Assembly (NCBI GenBank): GCA_023426125.1
Contig: JAFABI010000103.1
Coordinates: forward strand, 215,143 to 279,142
Reading direction: 5' to 3'
Length of the DNA stretch: 64,000 nucleotides
Source of the DNA: Bacillota bacterium
Lineage (GTDB): Bacteria > Bacillota > Clostridia > Acetivibrionales > DTU013
The notes under the pieces are model-generated. The model was not told the DNA's origin, searched no databases, and was given only the letters and a program-made list of their open reading frames with translations. Below, one piece after another: positions 44,264 through 52,752 of the stretch (position 1 is the stretch's first letter; the number at the start of each line of letters is the position of its first letter). A program made the position numbers and the translations under genes.

Positions 44264-44782
44264 TCATTTTCCGCAGCACTTTTTATATTTCTTCCCGCTG
44301 CCGCAGGGACAGGGGTCATTTCTTCCCACTTTCGTGCTGACAGCCATTTTGGACACCCTGTATTCCCTGGTGATTTCCTTCCGCCGTTCTTCCGGCAAAA
44401 TCCCGTCCCATTGCTCCAAATGGTAAAGCCAGTCGGCTTTTGCATCCAGCATGTTGAAATACAGCTTTTCAAAATCGATGTTTAAGGCTATTGAAGCGCC
44501 GCCTTCCAACCCTTCCAGTTCCAGAGGCTCCTGCAGGCTGGTATTGATGCCGTCAAGAAAACCGGCGAAGGTCACCTCGTCCATTCCGAATTTTCCGGCA
44601 AGCTCTGTAACTGTGCCCTCGATAACATTTTGGCGGTTTTCCAGTATGAATTCATAATTATTTTTCTCTTTTTCCAGATAGACCTTCCAGAATGCGTCAT
44701 TGTCCTGCTGCGACCTTTCTTTGTTGGCCAGCTCCTTCCATTGCTCAAACAATCCCATTGTATCCTGTACTCCTTTGCTCAT
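44264..44782 (-). CDS. SEC-C motif protein of unknown function
   Basis: 172 residues. The last 22 residues are the SEC-C zinc-binding motif (VGRNDPCPCGSGKKYKKCCG), known from the tail of SecA and from many small proteins. The rest is mostly alpha-helical and acidic and I do not recognise it. The ATG at 44758 has a better ribosome binding site (AAAGGAG, 11 nt) than the ATG at 44782, so the protein may be eight residues shorter. It precedes icd in a probable two-gene transcript. Confidence 0.88.
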   Translation of the reverse strand: MSKGVQDTMGLFEQWKELANKERSQQDNDAFWKVYLEKEKNNYEFILENRQNVIEGTVTELAGKFGMDEVTFAGFLDGINTSLQEPLELEGLEGGASIALNIDFEKLYFNMLDAKADWLYHLEQWDGILPEERRKEITREYRVSKMAVSTKVGRNDPCPCGSGKKYKKCCGK

Positions 44783-44866
44783 TAATAGTTACTTCTTTAA
44801 CAATCTACAAAATGTATTATAACATGTATTTTGAAAAATTAAATACATAATTATACTTATTGCTTG

Positions 44867-44896
44867 TAGACAGCTGCCGCCCGGCAGTGGTAAAAT
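44867..44896 (+). promoter_or_regulatory. Probable promoter of ECF-like gene
   Basis: TAGACA (44867-44872), an 18-bp spacer and TAAAAT (44891-44896). The spacer contains the small hairpin CTGCC-GCCC-GGCAG. No riboswitch is recognised in the short leader. Confidence 0.45.
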
Positions 44897-44939
44897 GATT
44901 TCAATCAAGGCCGGACAGGTGTCTGTGGGGAGGAAATAA

Positions 44940-45740
44940 GTGAAGGAAATTATCACCATGTGGAAATACAATACCATGGTTGCGCTTACGTTTTTAAGCG
45001 CCGGAATTTATATGCTTTTTCTTCTGCCCTTCAAATCAATCCCCATCATACCGGGTTTTACAGAGATACGTCCGGCTACCATCTTTCCGGTAATCTTCGG
45101 ACTGCTGTTCGGCCCTGCAGGCGCGTGGGGCGCAGCCCTGGGCAACCTGGCCGGGGATTGCTTCGGGACTTTGAGCACCGGATCCATTTTCGGCTTTATC
45201 GGAAATTTCTTTTTTGCCTATATCCCTTACAAGCTCTGGGGAAGATTGAAGCTGGGATATTCCAGAGACGGGACGCCGACCATCAACTCCTCCTGGAAGC
45301 TGGTTGAGTTCGGTATTGTCAGTGTTATCGCCAGCATTTCCTGCGCAGTCGTTATTGCATGGGGAATCGACATTTTGAAGCTGGTTCCCTTTGTCCAACT
45401 GGTTGAGATTATTACACTGAACAATATTGTCGCGAACCTGCTGTTCGGACCGATTCTTCTGCCCATTGCATACCGTCTGGCGAAAAAGCTCGGCATTCTC
45501 TGGTCGGAGGTTATGCACGTAAGGGATATCAGCCGTCCCAACCCGGAGAGAATCTATCCGTTCATGATTTTTGCAGGAGCCATCGGAGGACTGTTCTTCG
45601 GCGTCCTGCTGTCCTTCCTTTTTGCAGGTATTTCCATCTTCGGAGCAGAGCCTACGGCAAACGGAGCCGGCAACATGTTGGTGGGCATTGGCGTACTGCC
45701 GTTTCTGGTCGTCTTGATATACGGGACATTGAATGCCTAG
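44940..45740 (+). CDS. ECF transporter S component-like membrane protein
   Basis: 266 residues with about seven hydrophobic segments. The pattern near residues 35-75 (FTEIRPATIFPVIFGLLFGP, then AWGAALGNLAGDCFG) is typical of vitamin- or precursor-binding S components of ECF transporters. The start is a GTG with GGAGG 7 nt upstream. The usual EcfA/EcfT energising genes are not in the window, as is normal when they are shared. The substrate cannot be told. Confidence 0.75.
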   Translation: MKEIITMWKYNTMVALTFLSAGIYMLFLLPFKSIPIIPGFTEIRPATIFPVIFGLLFGPAGAWGAALGNLAGDCFGTLSTGSIFGFIGNFFFAYIPYKLWGRLKLGYSRDGTPTINSSWKLVEFGIVSVIASISCAVVIAWGIDILKLVPFVQLVEIITLNNIVANLLFGPILLPIAYRLAKKLGILWSEVMHVRDISRPNPERIYPFMIFAGAIGGLFFGVLLSFLFAGISIFGAEPTANGAGNMLVGIGVLPFLVVLIYGTLNA

Positions 45741-45758
45741 CAATGCCTGGTGTACGCT

Positions 45759-46133
45759 TTATTCTCCCTTTAGCTTGTCAAGGATGAACTTCTCGGCATA
45801 TGCCTTGCTGAAAGGCAGCTCAATCCGCGTCGTACCGGAAACAAGAAACACCCTGGTTTTTCCGTCGGTATCTTCGCTTTCTATTTTCATATCTTTGGGA
45901 TCAAGGGTGTACTCCTGCCCTTTAAGGTTTAAAACCGCCGTTCCGTCCTCAACCTTCAGGCCGGGCATATTGAAATAAATCAACAAAGCCAGCCCGATGA
46001 CCGCCAGGACCAGAACAAACTTCACCAGTTTTTTGGCGACCTTTATTACGATAAAAAGCACTACAATACCGATAAGTACAGGAATGTAAAATTTCGGGTC
46101 CAGCAGGTTCAAGCCTTTAAAAGCTTCTAGCAT
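45759..46133 (-). CDS. Small membrane protein of unknown function
   Basis: About 124 residues from the ATG at 46133 (GGAGTG 8 nt upstream), preferred over a frame running to 46274. Two adjoining hydrophobic segments lie near residues 16-46 (IPVLIGIVVLFIVIKVA and KFVLVLAVIGLALLIYF), then a beta-rich acidic domain of about 75 residues ending KAYAEKFILDKLKGE. I do not recognise a family. It converges on the ECF-like gene with an 18-bp gap. Confidence 0.7.
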   Translation of the reverse strand: MLEAFKGLNLLDPKFYIPVLIGIVVLFIVIKVAKKLVKFVLVLAVIGLALLIYFNMPGLKVEDGTAVLNLKGQEYTLDPKDMKIESEDTDGKTRVFLVSGTTRIELPFSKAYAEKFILDKLKGE

Positions 46134-46234
46134 GGTAATCACTCCAATTTTTAACAATTCTATGATTTTGCTTTTTATTATATCATCTAAGATTACGGCA
46201 TTCAATCCGGTTCGGCTATTTTTCCCAAACCAAA

Positions 46235-46271
46235 TGGGACAGGGGGACAATAAACCTGTCCCCCTGTCCCA
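46235..46271. repeat. GGGGAC-core hairpin
   Basis: TGGGACAGGGGGACA and TGTCCCCCTGTCCCA form a perfect 15-bp stem around a 7-nt loop. It lies 10 bp after the HD-GYP stop codon and could end that transcript, though no T-run follows. Confidence 0.7.
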
Positions 46272-46281
46272 CACAGCTGCG

Positions 46282-46980
46282 TTACAAATTTAATTTGCTC
46301 ACAACCTCGGTAGAGAATACGGCTACGATCTCAGGGTCAAAATGGATGCCGCTGTTGTGATGGATAAATTCCATTGCCTCGGTATGCGTTTTTGCTTCCC
46401 GGTAAGGCCTGCACGAGGTTATGGCGTCATAGGCGTCGGCAATTGCGATTACCCTGCCTAAAATATCGATTTCATCTTTTCTGACCCCGATGGGATAGCC
46501 CGTCCCGTCATATTTCTCATGGTGATGCAGGATTCCAAGAAAGGAAATCTCCGGGAGGTCGATGTTTTCCTTCACATAAAAATATCCTTTGGACGGATGT
46601 GTTTTTATAATGGCAAATTCCACTTCTGTCAGCATGGTCCTTTTATTGACAATTCTTTTCGGTATCAAAGTCTTGCCAATATCATGAAAAAGGGCAGACA
46701 TTCCTGCATCCAGAAGCTGATTTTTATTGAAACCCAGCACGGACCCAATTATCTTTGACAGGAAAAACACATTGATGCTGTGAGAAAATGTATATTTGTC
46801 ATAGGTTTTCAGTGAAGCAAGGCAGGAAAGGGCAGTGCTGTTGTTCCTGACTATATCCAATATATCATCCGCACAATTCGTACAAGAGGACATCTTATAA
46901 TGGGAATAGATATACCTGAAAAGCGATATTGCCTCCTCCACAGCGTTAATGACATAAGCTTCGGCACTGTTCTTTTTCAT
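46282..46980 (-). CDS. HD-GYP domain protein (probable cyclic-di-GMP phosphodiesterase)
   Basis: 232 residues. The HD motif ALFHDIGKTLIPKRIVNK and the GYP motif HHEKYDGTGYPIGVRKDE are intact, as is the metal-binding IADAYDAITS segment. The first 60 residues are helical without a recognised sensor. HD-GYP enzymes hydrolyse cyclic di-GMP. It is divergent from a CBS-GGDEF gene across a 470-bp gap, so a maker and a breaker of the same messenger sit together. Confidence 0.93.
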   Translation of the reverse strand: MKKNSAEAYVINAVEEAISLFRYIYSHYKMSSCTNCADDILDIVRNNSTALSCLASLKTYDKYTFSHSINVFFLSKIIGSVLGFNKNQLLDAGMSALFHDIGKTLIPKRIVNKRTMLTEVEFAIIKTHPSKGYFYVKENIDLPEISFLGILHHHEKYDGTGYPIGVRKDEIDILGRVIAIADAYDAITSCRPYREAKTHTEAMEFIHHNSGIHFDPEIVAVFSTEVVSKLNL

Positions 46981-47452
46981 GTAAGCATTACCTTTCTATC
47001 AAAAGCCGGAACTGACCTTTGCAAAGAATCTGCCACATTTGCCTAATAAAAAAGCCGTCACTCCATTATCCCAAGCACGACTTTATAATTACACATTTGG
47101 CAGCCCGACCATCCTGGCTTTTACACTTTAGATACGTGGCTTTGCGTCCCTACCTTTCGATAAGTTTGCCTTGTCAGTTGTGCTATACTCTATTTTATTT
47201 TCTAGTACTATATTACTATATTCACTATAGTAATATAGTACCAGAAACTATTATACCAATCCTGTATAAAAATTCAATAATTTTGTATACTTTTGGATAA
47301 AAATATGGGAAGTCAGGGAGGATAAGAACGAAATCTGTAGAATAATAGAAAGAAGGATACTGATTTTATCATGAATAGGATGGACATATGTTGCTATAAT
47401 ATGATAAAATATGATAATATATTCCTTTTAATTTTTGAAGGAGATTACGACC
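46981..47452. other. Divergent control region between HD-GYP and CBS-GGDEF genes
   Basis: 472 bp with no gene. It holds a perfect 16-bp inverted repeat (47205-47241) and, near 47392-47417, TTGCTA followed after 18 bp by TAATAT, with ATATGATAA repeated twice at 10-bp spacing. This is a possible promoter for the plus-strand pair. Confidence 0.5.
47205..47241. promoter_or_regulatory. 16-bp perfect inverted repeat
   Basis: GTACTATATTACTATA and its exact complement flank TTCAC. It is AT-rich, lies mid-way between two divergent cyclic-di-GMP genes and is not followed by a T-run, so an operator is more likely than a terminator. Confidence 0.45.
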
Positions 47453-47803
47453 ATGAGTAATATAACCGACCAGTCCAGGAAGGCCGAAATTACCATGAGG
47501 CTTTCCGAATTCGAAATGCCCCCGATGCAGGATGTCTTGATTGTCGGAAAAAGAGCGCCCATTGGACCTGAAGCCGCTCAAAGGATGGTTGACATATTAT
47601 CGCCCGAGCAGTACCAAATCGTACGGGTGAACCATTCCACAATCGAAGCTCTGGTGATTCGAAAAACCTTGACAAATATGATGGATATAGACCGTTTGAT
47701 CGCTTTGATTCTGGAGGAAGGAGGAAAAGTCGCTAACGATTCAACAATCATCAAGGCCCATATCAATATTGAATTGGAAGTTAGCAAAACCATTGAACTA
47801 TGA
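47453..47803 (+). CDS. Small protein of unknown function coupled to CBS-GGDEF protein
   Basis: 116 residues from the ATG at 47453, which has GAAGGAG 9 nt upstream. No transmembrane segment or signal is present. The chain is mixed alpha/beta, with ITMRLSEFEMPPMQDVLIVG, an APIGPEAAQRMVDILSPEQY segment and a C-terminal HINIELEVSKTIEL. I do not recognise it. The stop overlaps the start of the next gene (ATGA), so the two products are made together and may interact. Confidence 0.75.
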   Translation: MSNITDQSRKAEITMRLSEFEMPPMQDVLIVGKRAPIGPEAAQRMVDILSPEQYQIVRVNHSTIEALVIRKTLTNMMDIDRLIALILEEGGKVANDSTIIKAHINIELEVSKTIEL

Positions 47804-48663
47804 TCGCTTGTGTTTCGGATATTATGAAAAGGGAAATACAGACCATTGATTTTTATGACGGGCTGCGAAAAGCGGAAAGATTGATGGAAGAGAACAATAT
47901 AGGATGTCTGCCTGTTTTAAAGGAAGGCATGCTGGCAGGCATCCTTACGCTGAAAGAGATTTCAAAGGCTCACCCCAACCGGATTGCCGCAGATGCAATG
48001 AATAAAAAAATTATCTCCGTTCCTGCAAAAACATCTCTCTGGCAAGCAAAACACATCATGGAAGAGAATAGCATCGAACGTTTACTGGTGCTGGACGCCA
48101 ATAAGCTGGTAGGTCTTGTCACACAAGCCGATCTGCTTTTTGAACTGGGTAAATGCTTTGACCTTTTAACCGGACTTTACCAGAGCGATTATATTTTTTT
48201 CCACGGTATGGAGCTTTTGTCCAATGACTGTGAGATCTCCATCATTTTCCTGGATCTGAATAAATTCGGTAGTGTCGACAAGGAATACGGACACGCCCAT
48301 GGCGATATCATCCTTAGAGAATTGGGGCTGCTGCTTGAAAAAAATTCGCCTCCGGATACCTATCTTTGCAGATATGGCGGAGACGAGTTTGTCGTGCTGA
48401 CGCCCTATAAGCCGGATAAGTGTATGCTGCTGGCGGAGAATCTGATCAAAATCATTGCCAACCATGTTTTCAGCAACAAGCTTTTTATAACGGCATCCGC
48501 GGGCATTGCCGGAGGAAGAAGGCAAAAGGAAAGAAACGATACCTCGCTGGATATCATGTCGGATCTGATCAATCTTGCAAGCCTGGCATCAACAAAGGCA
48601 AAAAACGAAAAGAAGAATCTCATTCTTGCAGACGCTTACTGTAACCGTGAATTTATCGCATAG
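47800..48663 (+). CDS. Diguanylate cyclase with N-terminal CBS pair
   Basis: 287 residues. Two CBS repeats occupy residues 1-115 (SDIMKREIQTIDFYDGLRKA; ADAMNKKIISVPAKTSLWQA) and usually bind adenine nucleotides. A GGDEF domain follows with an intact active site RYGGDEFVVL. The RxxD inhibitory site normally five residues before GGDEF is not seen, so feedback by product may be absent. It probably makes cyclic di-GMP in response to adenylate or nucleotide state. Translation is coupled to the small protein upstream. Confidence 0.92.
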   Translation: MIACVSDIMKREIQTIDFYDGLRKAERLMEENNIGCLPVLKEGMLAGILTLKEISKAHPNRIAADAMNKKIISVPAKTSLWQAKHIMEENSIERLLVLDANKLVGLVTQADLLFELGKCFDLLTGLYQSDYIFFHGMELLSNDCEISIIFLDLNKFGSVDKEYGHAHGDIILRELGLLLEKNSPPDTYLCRYGGDEFVVLTPYKPDKCMLLAENLIKIIANHVFSNKLFITASAGIAGGRRQKERNDTSLDIMSDLINLASLASTKAKNEKKNLILADAYCNREFIA

Positions 48664-48670
48664 CCTCCCC

Positions 48671-49696
48671 TTACGAAAACCCATCCAGGCAGGCGCTGCC
48701 GTTGAGATAGTTGAAAAGGCGGCCTTGAAACCTGCCTTCGGCTTGCATGCGGGCGACGATCATGTCGTGGATCTTCCGCCAGCTGGTATTCCAGCTGCAA
48801 AAGAGGGTTTTCTCCCGGGGTGCCCTGCCAATAAGCCTCTGGACCGTTATTGCCGGATCCAGGTATTCCAGGAATGAAATCGTCCTTTCCATATATTCCT
48901 CCATGGTGACAGGCATGATTTCCCCTTGTACAAACATATCTCCCAGGGCTGTATTTTCAAGGATGTAAAGCGAATGGCATTTGACCTGCCCGACCCCAAG
49001 GGCGGAAAGAACCCTGGAGCCTTCTACCACGTCGCTCACCGCATCCATGGGCAGGTCCACAATATAATGGGCGCAGGTCCCGAGTCCATGGCTTTTGATT
49101 CTCAGTACCGCATCAACAAATTCAGCAAGTCCGTGTCCCCGGTTGAGCCATGCCAGCGTCCGGTAGTTGACGGTTTGCAGGCCCAGCTCGATAACCACGT
49201 CAATTCCTTTTTCCGCTTTAATCTCCTGCAGGAATTGCAGGTATCTGTCATGAATGCAGTCCGGCCGGGTAGAGATATAAATCGCCGCGATATCCGGAAG
49301 ACATGCTTCCCTTACATGCATTTGAAACCTGTCCAGCGGAAGGTAGGTGTTGGAAAAATTCTGAAAATAAACAATAAATTTTTCAGCGCGATAATTCTCA
49401 CCAATATATCGGGCGTTTTGTTCCAGTTGTTCTTTTATCCCCAGCGTTTCCGGCAGGGTCTCAAAGCCGGCGCCTTCCTCGCCGCAAAAAATGCAGCCTC
49501 CCGTGCCTTTCCGCCCGTCCCGGTTGGGGCAGGTGACAGGTATACACACCGGCAGTTTGTAAACCCTGGCTCCATACCTGTTTTTCAGGTACTCCGAAAA
49601 CCTGTTGTAGACAAAGCTTCCTTCAGCTTCCCGTTTCCCTTCCTGCGCCTTGTCCCTATATCCTGCAGCATCCTTACAAGCATCATCCGGCTTCAT
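48671..49696 (-). CDS. Radical SAM protein of the TIGR01212/YhcC family
   Basis: 341 residues. The [4Fe-4S] cluster motif is CPNRDGRKGTGGCIFCG, with the first Cys widely spaced, as usual for this family. Other family segments are FIVYFQNFSNTYLPLDRF, IYISTRPDCIHD, ELGLQTVNYRTLAWLNRGHG and VKCHSLYILENTALGD. The function of the family is not settled. The start overlaps the stop of larC (ATGA), so it is made in step with the nickel-pincer genes. Confidence 0.9.
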   Translation of the reverse strand: MKPDDACKDAAGYRDKAQEGKREAEGSFVYNRFSEYLKNRYGARVYKLPVCIPVTCPNRDGRKGTGGCIFCGEEGAGFETLPETLGIKEQLEQNARYIGENYRAEKFIVYFQNFSNTYLPLDRFQMHVREACLPDIAAIYISTRPDCIHDRYLQFLQEIKAEKGIDVVIELGLQTVNYRTLAWLNRGHGLAEFVDAVLRIKSHGLGTCAHYIVDLPMDAVSDVVEGSRVLSALGVGQVKCHSLYILENTALGDMFVQGEIMPVTMEEYMERTISFLEYLDPAITVQRLIGRAPREKTLFCSWNTSWRKIHDMIVARMQAEGRFQGRLFNYLNGSACLDGFS

Positions 49697-51108
49697 TTCC
49701 CATCAACCTTGCCTTGCAAATATTTTTCGGCATTCTTCATAACCGCTTCATATATACCTGTTAAAGGAATGCCCGCCGACTCTGCCATTTTCCGGCAGTC
49801 CTCGTATTCCGGTGAAGCTTTTCGAAAGTCCCCTAATGCAGCTACCTTTACTCTCGCCGTGCCGTATTCCGTGTCGACAGTGACGATTTCCCGCCGCATG
49901 CAGTACCTTTTGCAGGTAGTCCTTCGAATACCGAGGGTTGACGTCTCCTTAAGGATAATATCGGCAAGCTTCTTCTCAGCCTCGGCCTTTGCAAGGACCG
50001 TGAGCATAAACGCCGGCCTGCTTTTTTTCATATAGATGGGCGTGTAGAAAACATCCAGTGCTCCGGCTTCAAAAAGCCTTGAGGACGCATATCCCAGTAT
50101 CTCCGGCGACATGTCGTCAATATTGGTCTCCAGCACTACGATCTCCTCAGCCTCCTGCTTTTCATCATAAATATTGCCCAACACGGCGCGAAGGGCGTTG
50201 AATCTTCCGGTTTCACGCTTCCCCATCCCATATCCCGTCTTCTCAACAAGCATCGGCGGCATTTGGCCGAAATCCTTCGCCATGTGCTTGATCAGCGCCA
50301 TACCTGTCGGGGTGACCAGCTCGGTGCCGACATTCTCGGATATGAGCGGTATGCCGCTGCCGGCCAGCATTTCCATAACTGCCGGAACAGGTACCGGTAT
50401 CGTGCCGTGCCGGCATACAATCGAACCTTTGCCGTCATGCAATTCGGAAGAGCAGACTTTTTCAATGCCAAGCATCTCCATACAGATTGCCGTACCAACG
50501 ATATCCACGATGGAGTCCACTGCTCCGACCTCGTGAAAATGGACTTCGTCGATATCCCTGTCATGTACTTTTGCCTCTGCCGCGGCTATTTCAAGGAAAA
50601 CCGCCTTGCTGAAGGCTTTTACCCGGCCGCTGAGGCTGCTCCGGTCAATGATCAGGTTGATGTCCTTCAGGTTTCGCTCCGAATGGGCATGCGTATACTG
50701 GCAGCCATTATGGGTATCGCAGTGAGAATGCACATGGATAGCACTATCGGTATGAACATGGTCGTGCATCCCGTGGTCCCCGTGTTCATGGGAATGGGAG
50801 TGTCCGTGGTGATGATGTTCCAGGTTCGAAGGCTCGCTATGACTACTATGACTAGGACTGTCTCCATCCTCTGGCGTCGGATCGCAGGTCTCGTGATCCG
50901 CCTCATGCAAGTCCGTGAGGACTACCGATACATCTGTTCCGACGATGCCGTTCACCGCTTTCCTTGTTATTTCAAGCCCGTATCCCTCCAGACCAAGCTT
51001 GTCCAATTCCTGCCGGAAAGCACCGATATCAATCCCCAGGTCAAGCAAGGCTCCCATGGTCATGTCGCCGCTTATTCCCGAAAAACAGTCAAAAAATAAA
51101 ACCCGCAT
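49693..51108 (-). CDS. larC: LarC, nickel insertion protein of nickel-pincer nucleotide synthesis
   Basis: About 471 residues in one uninterrupted frame, whereas in Lactobacillus plantarum larC is made by frameshifting between larC1 and larC2. The N-terminus MRVLFFDCFSGISGDMTMGA and the segment VGAVDSIVDIVGTA are typical. A His-rich stretch (about residues 90-150, HHHHGHSHSHEHGDHG and further HxH repeats) is a likely nickel store. VLETNIDDMSPEILGYAS marks the C-terminal half. The enzyme inserts nickel into the pyridinium dithio-mononucleotide. GGAGG lies 10 nt before the ATG at 51108. Confidence 0.96.
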   Translation of the reverse strand: MRVLFFDCFSGISGDMTMGALLDLGIDIGAFRQELDKLGLEGYGLEITRKAVNGIVGTDVSVVLTDLHEADHETCDPTPEDGDSPSHSSHSEPSNLEHHHHGHSHSHEHGDHGMHDHVHTDSAIHVHSHCDTHNGCQYTHAHSERNLKDINLIIDRSSLSGRVKAFSKAVFLEIAAAEAKVHDRDIDEVHFHEVGAVDSIVDIVGTAICMEMLGIEKVCSSELHDGKGSIVCRHGTIPVPVPAVMEMLAGSGIPLISENVGTELVTPTGMALIKHMAKDFGQMPPMLVEKTGYGMGKRETGRFNALRAVLGNIYDEKQEAEEIVVLETNIDDMSPEILGYASSRLFEAGALDVFYTPIYMKKSRPAFMLTVLAKAEAEKKLADIILKETSTLGIRRTTCKRYCMRREIVTVDTEYGTARVKVAALGDFRKASPEYEDCRKMAESAGIPLTGIYEAVMKNAEKYLQGKVDGK

Positions 51109-51128
51109 CAATTTTATGCCTCCAATTT

Positions 51129-51875
51129 TTAAATCTTATTAATCATACTGGCCAGGTAGCCTGCTCCAAAACCGTTGTCGATATTCACCACACCGATGCC
51201 GCTGGCACAACTGTTCAGCATGGTCAGGAGTGCCGACAGGCCTCCAAAATTGGCTCCGTACCCGACACTGGTGGGAACGGCGATCACAGGCTTGTCGACC
51301 ATTCCGCCGACTACGCTTGCCAGAGCGCCTTCCATTCCCGCGACCACCACCAGGACATTGGCCTTCATAAGAGCGTCGGTGTTGGCAAGAAGCCTGTGGA
51401 TGCCTGCCACGCCTACGTCATATATTCTGTCCACTTTATTTCCCATCACTTCGGCAGTGACGGCAGCTTCCTCTGCTACAGGTATGTCCGAGGTTCCTGC
51501 AGTAACTACTGCAATCACCTTTTCCGATGCTGCCACTTCCCTTCTCTGAATCACTACGATCCTGGCCTGCTCATAGTAGACAGCGTCCTCCGTAATTTCC
51601 CCGATAGCCTCGAAAACTTCCCTTCCGGCCCTTGTAGCCATGATATTGTTATCGTGCTCCATCAGCCTTTGCACGATTGCTTTTATTTGCTCCATCGTCT
51701 TTCCCTGGCAATAGATCACCTCGGGATAGCCGTTTCGTATCTTCCGGTGATGATCTACCTTGGCAAAGCCAAGATCCTCGAAGGGCAGCTTTTTTAATTC
51801 CGCCAGTGCACTGTCTATTCCTACTTCCCCGCTTTTTACATTTTCAAGTAGTTTTTTAAGGCTCTCCGTGTTCAT
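51129..51875 (-). CDS. larB: LarB, nicotinic acid adenine dinucleotide carboxylase/hydrolase
   Basis: About 248 residues. The C-terminal half is PurE-like (VTAGTSDIPVAEEAAVTAEV, VVVAGMEGALASVVGG, VPTSVGYGANFGG). LarB starts nickel-pincer nucleotide synthesis by carboxylating the pyridinium ring of NaAD and cleaving the phosphoanhydride. The ATG at 51875 has GGAGGGG close upstream and is preferred over the one at 51887. It overlaps the upstream DUF2520 gene by 20 bp. Confidence 0.95.
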   Translation of the reverse strand: MNTESLKKLLENVKSGEVGIDSALAELKKLPFEDLGFAKVDHHRKIRNGYPEVIYCQGKTMEQIKAIVQRLMEHDNNIMATRAGREVFEAIGEITEDAVYYEQARIVVIQRREVAASEKVIAVVTAGTSDIPVAEEAAVTAEVMGNKVDRIYDVGVAGIHRLLANTDALMKANVLVVVAGMEGALASVVGGMVDKPVIAVPTSVGYGANFGGLSALLTMLNSCASGIGVVNIDNGFGAGYLASMINKI

Positions 51876-52752
51876 ATGCCCCTCCATCCTGTCCTAATAC
51901 TTTCAGCAAGCGCTCAGCCTTTGCCTCATCTATGCTCCCTTTCTCGACGGCCATCCGCACCGTTATTCTCCCCAGAACCCTGTAAAGCTCTGGGATGTCG
52001 CCGTACCCGCCGTCCAGCGCCTTCAGGTGGCCGGCAACCGTCAGGCCGTCACCTCTGGCAATAGGGCCTGTCAATGCATTCAGGCTCCCTTGCGCTGCAA
52101 TGTTCTCTACGGTATTCCTGAGCAAGGGCATAAAAGCCTTGATTCCCACCGCTTTCCCTGTTCCGGCGGCATCAAGCAGCATGCCTGTCACATGGGACAG
52201 CGCTGCCGTATAGTTGGAGAGGATACAGGCAGCTGCATGGTAAAGCGGTTTTGCTTCCGGTTTTATATCAAGGAGTGTGCCGTCGAGGATATTTACCAGC
52301 CGCAGGGCTTTTTCCCTTGCCCGGGCACATCCCTCGTAGCCGAAAAAAATACCGGACATGCCCTTCCATCCGTCTTCTTTCGAGGCAAAGGTCTGTATGG
52401 GATGAAGGGAGCCCGTATATCCGCCGTTACGGCTCAAAGGCTCCAGCTCCGCCGACGTAAGAGCCCCGCTGCAGTGCAGGAAGGTCTTGCCGCCTATCGC
52501 GGAAGCACAAGCCGTATGGATTTCTACCGCAAGACCGGCTATTGCGGAGTCGGATACGGTGAGCAAAATAACCTCCGCTTCCTTTATTGCCGCTGCAATA
52601 TCGTTATCATAGGACCTTTCCAGCTTGCTGGAGATCCAATCCACTGCCTGGACCGATCTGCTGCAGACTCCCGAAACTTCAGCCTCACTTCCTGACAGTG
52701 CCAGGGCAAAAGCCGTTCCCACCCTTCCGGCGCCGATGATCCCGATTTTCAC
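51856..52752 (-). CDS. Rossmann-like and DUF2520 domain protein
   Basis: 298 residues. The N-terminal Rossmann fold starts KIGIIGAGRVGTAFALALSG (GxGxxG, NADP-binding pattern), followed by LLTVSDSAIAGLA. The C-terminal DUF2520 part includes FLHCSGALTS, GSLHPIQTFA and YHAAACILSNYTAAL. It resembles 6-phosphogluconate-dehydrogenase-like reductases, but the substrate is unknown. A GTG start overlaps the larE stop (GTGA). Position between larE and larB hints at a role connected with the cofactor or with a lar-dependent pathway. Confidence 0.88.
   Translation of the reverse strand: MKIGIIGAGRVGTAFALALSGSEAEVSGVCSRSVQAVDWISSKLERSYDNDIAAAIKEAEVILLTVSDSAIAGLAVEIHTACASAIGGKTFLHCSGALTSAELEPLSRNGGYTGSLHPIQTFASKEDGWKGMSGIFFGYEGCARAREKALRLVNILDGTLLDIKPEAKPLYHAAACILSNYTAALSHVTGMLLDAAGTGKAVGIKAFMPLLRNTVENIAAQGSLNALTGPIARGDGLTVAGHLKALDGGYGDIPELYRVLGRITVRMAVEKGSIDEAKAERLLKVLGQDGGAYEHGEP

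Noticed and set aside
45036..45743. A 235-codon minus-strand frame
   Set aside because: It is the shadow of the ECF-like membrane protein. Its odd composition (rich in Gln, Asn and Asp) reflects the complement of hydrophobic codons.
47205..47241. The AT-rich 16-bp palindrome as a terminator
   Set aside because: It lies upstream of both flanking genes rather than after them and no T-run follows on either strand.
46981..47452. A cyclic-di-GMP riboswitch upstream of the cyclic-di-GMP genes
   Set aside because: I could not find the conserved GEMM sequence blocks on either strand.
48926..50035. A 369-codon plus-strand frame across the radical SAM gene and larC
   Set aside because: It is antisense to two genes with unmistakable motifs and coupled starts.
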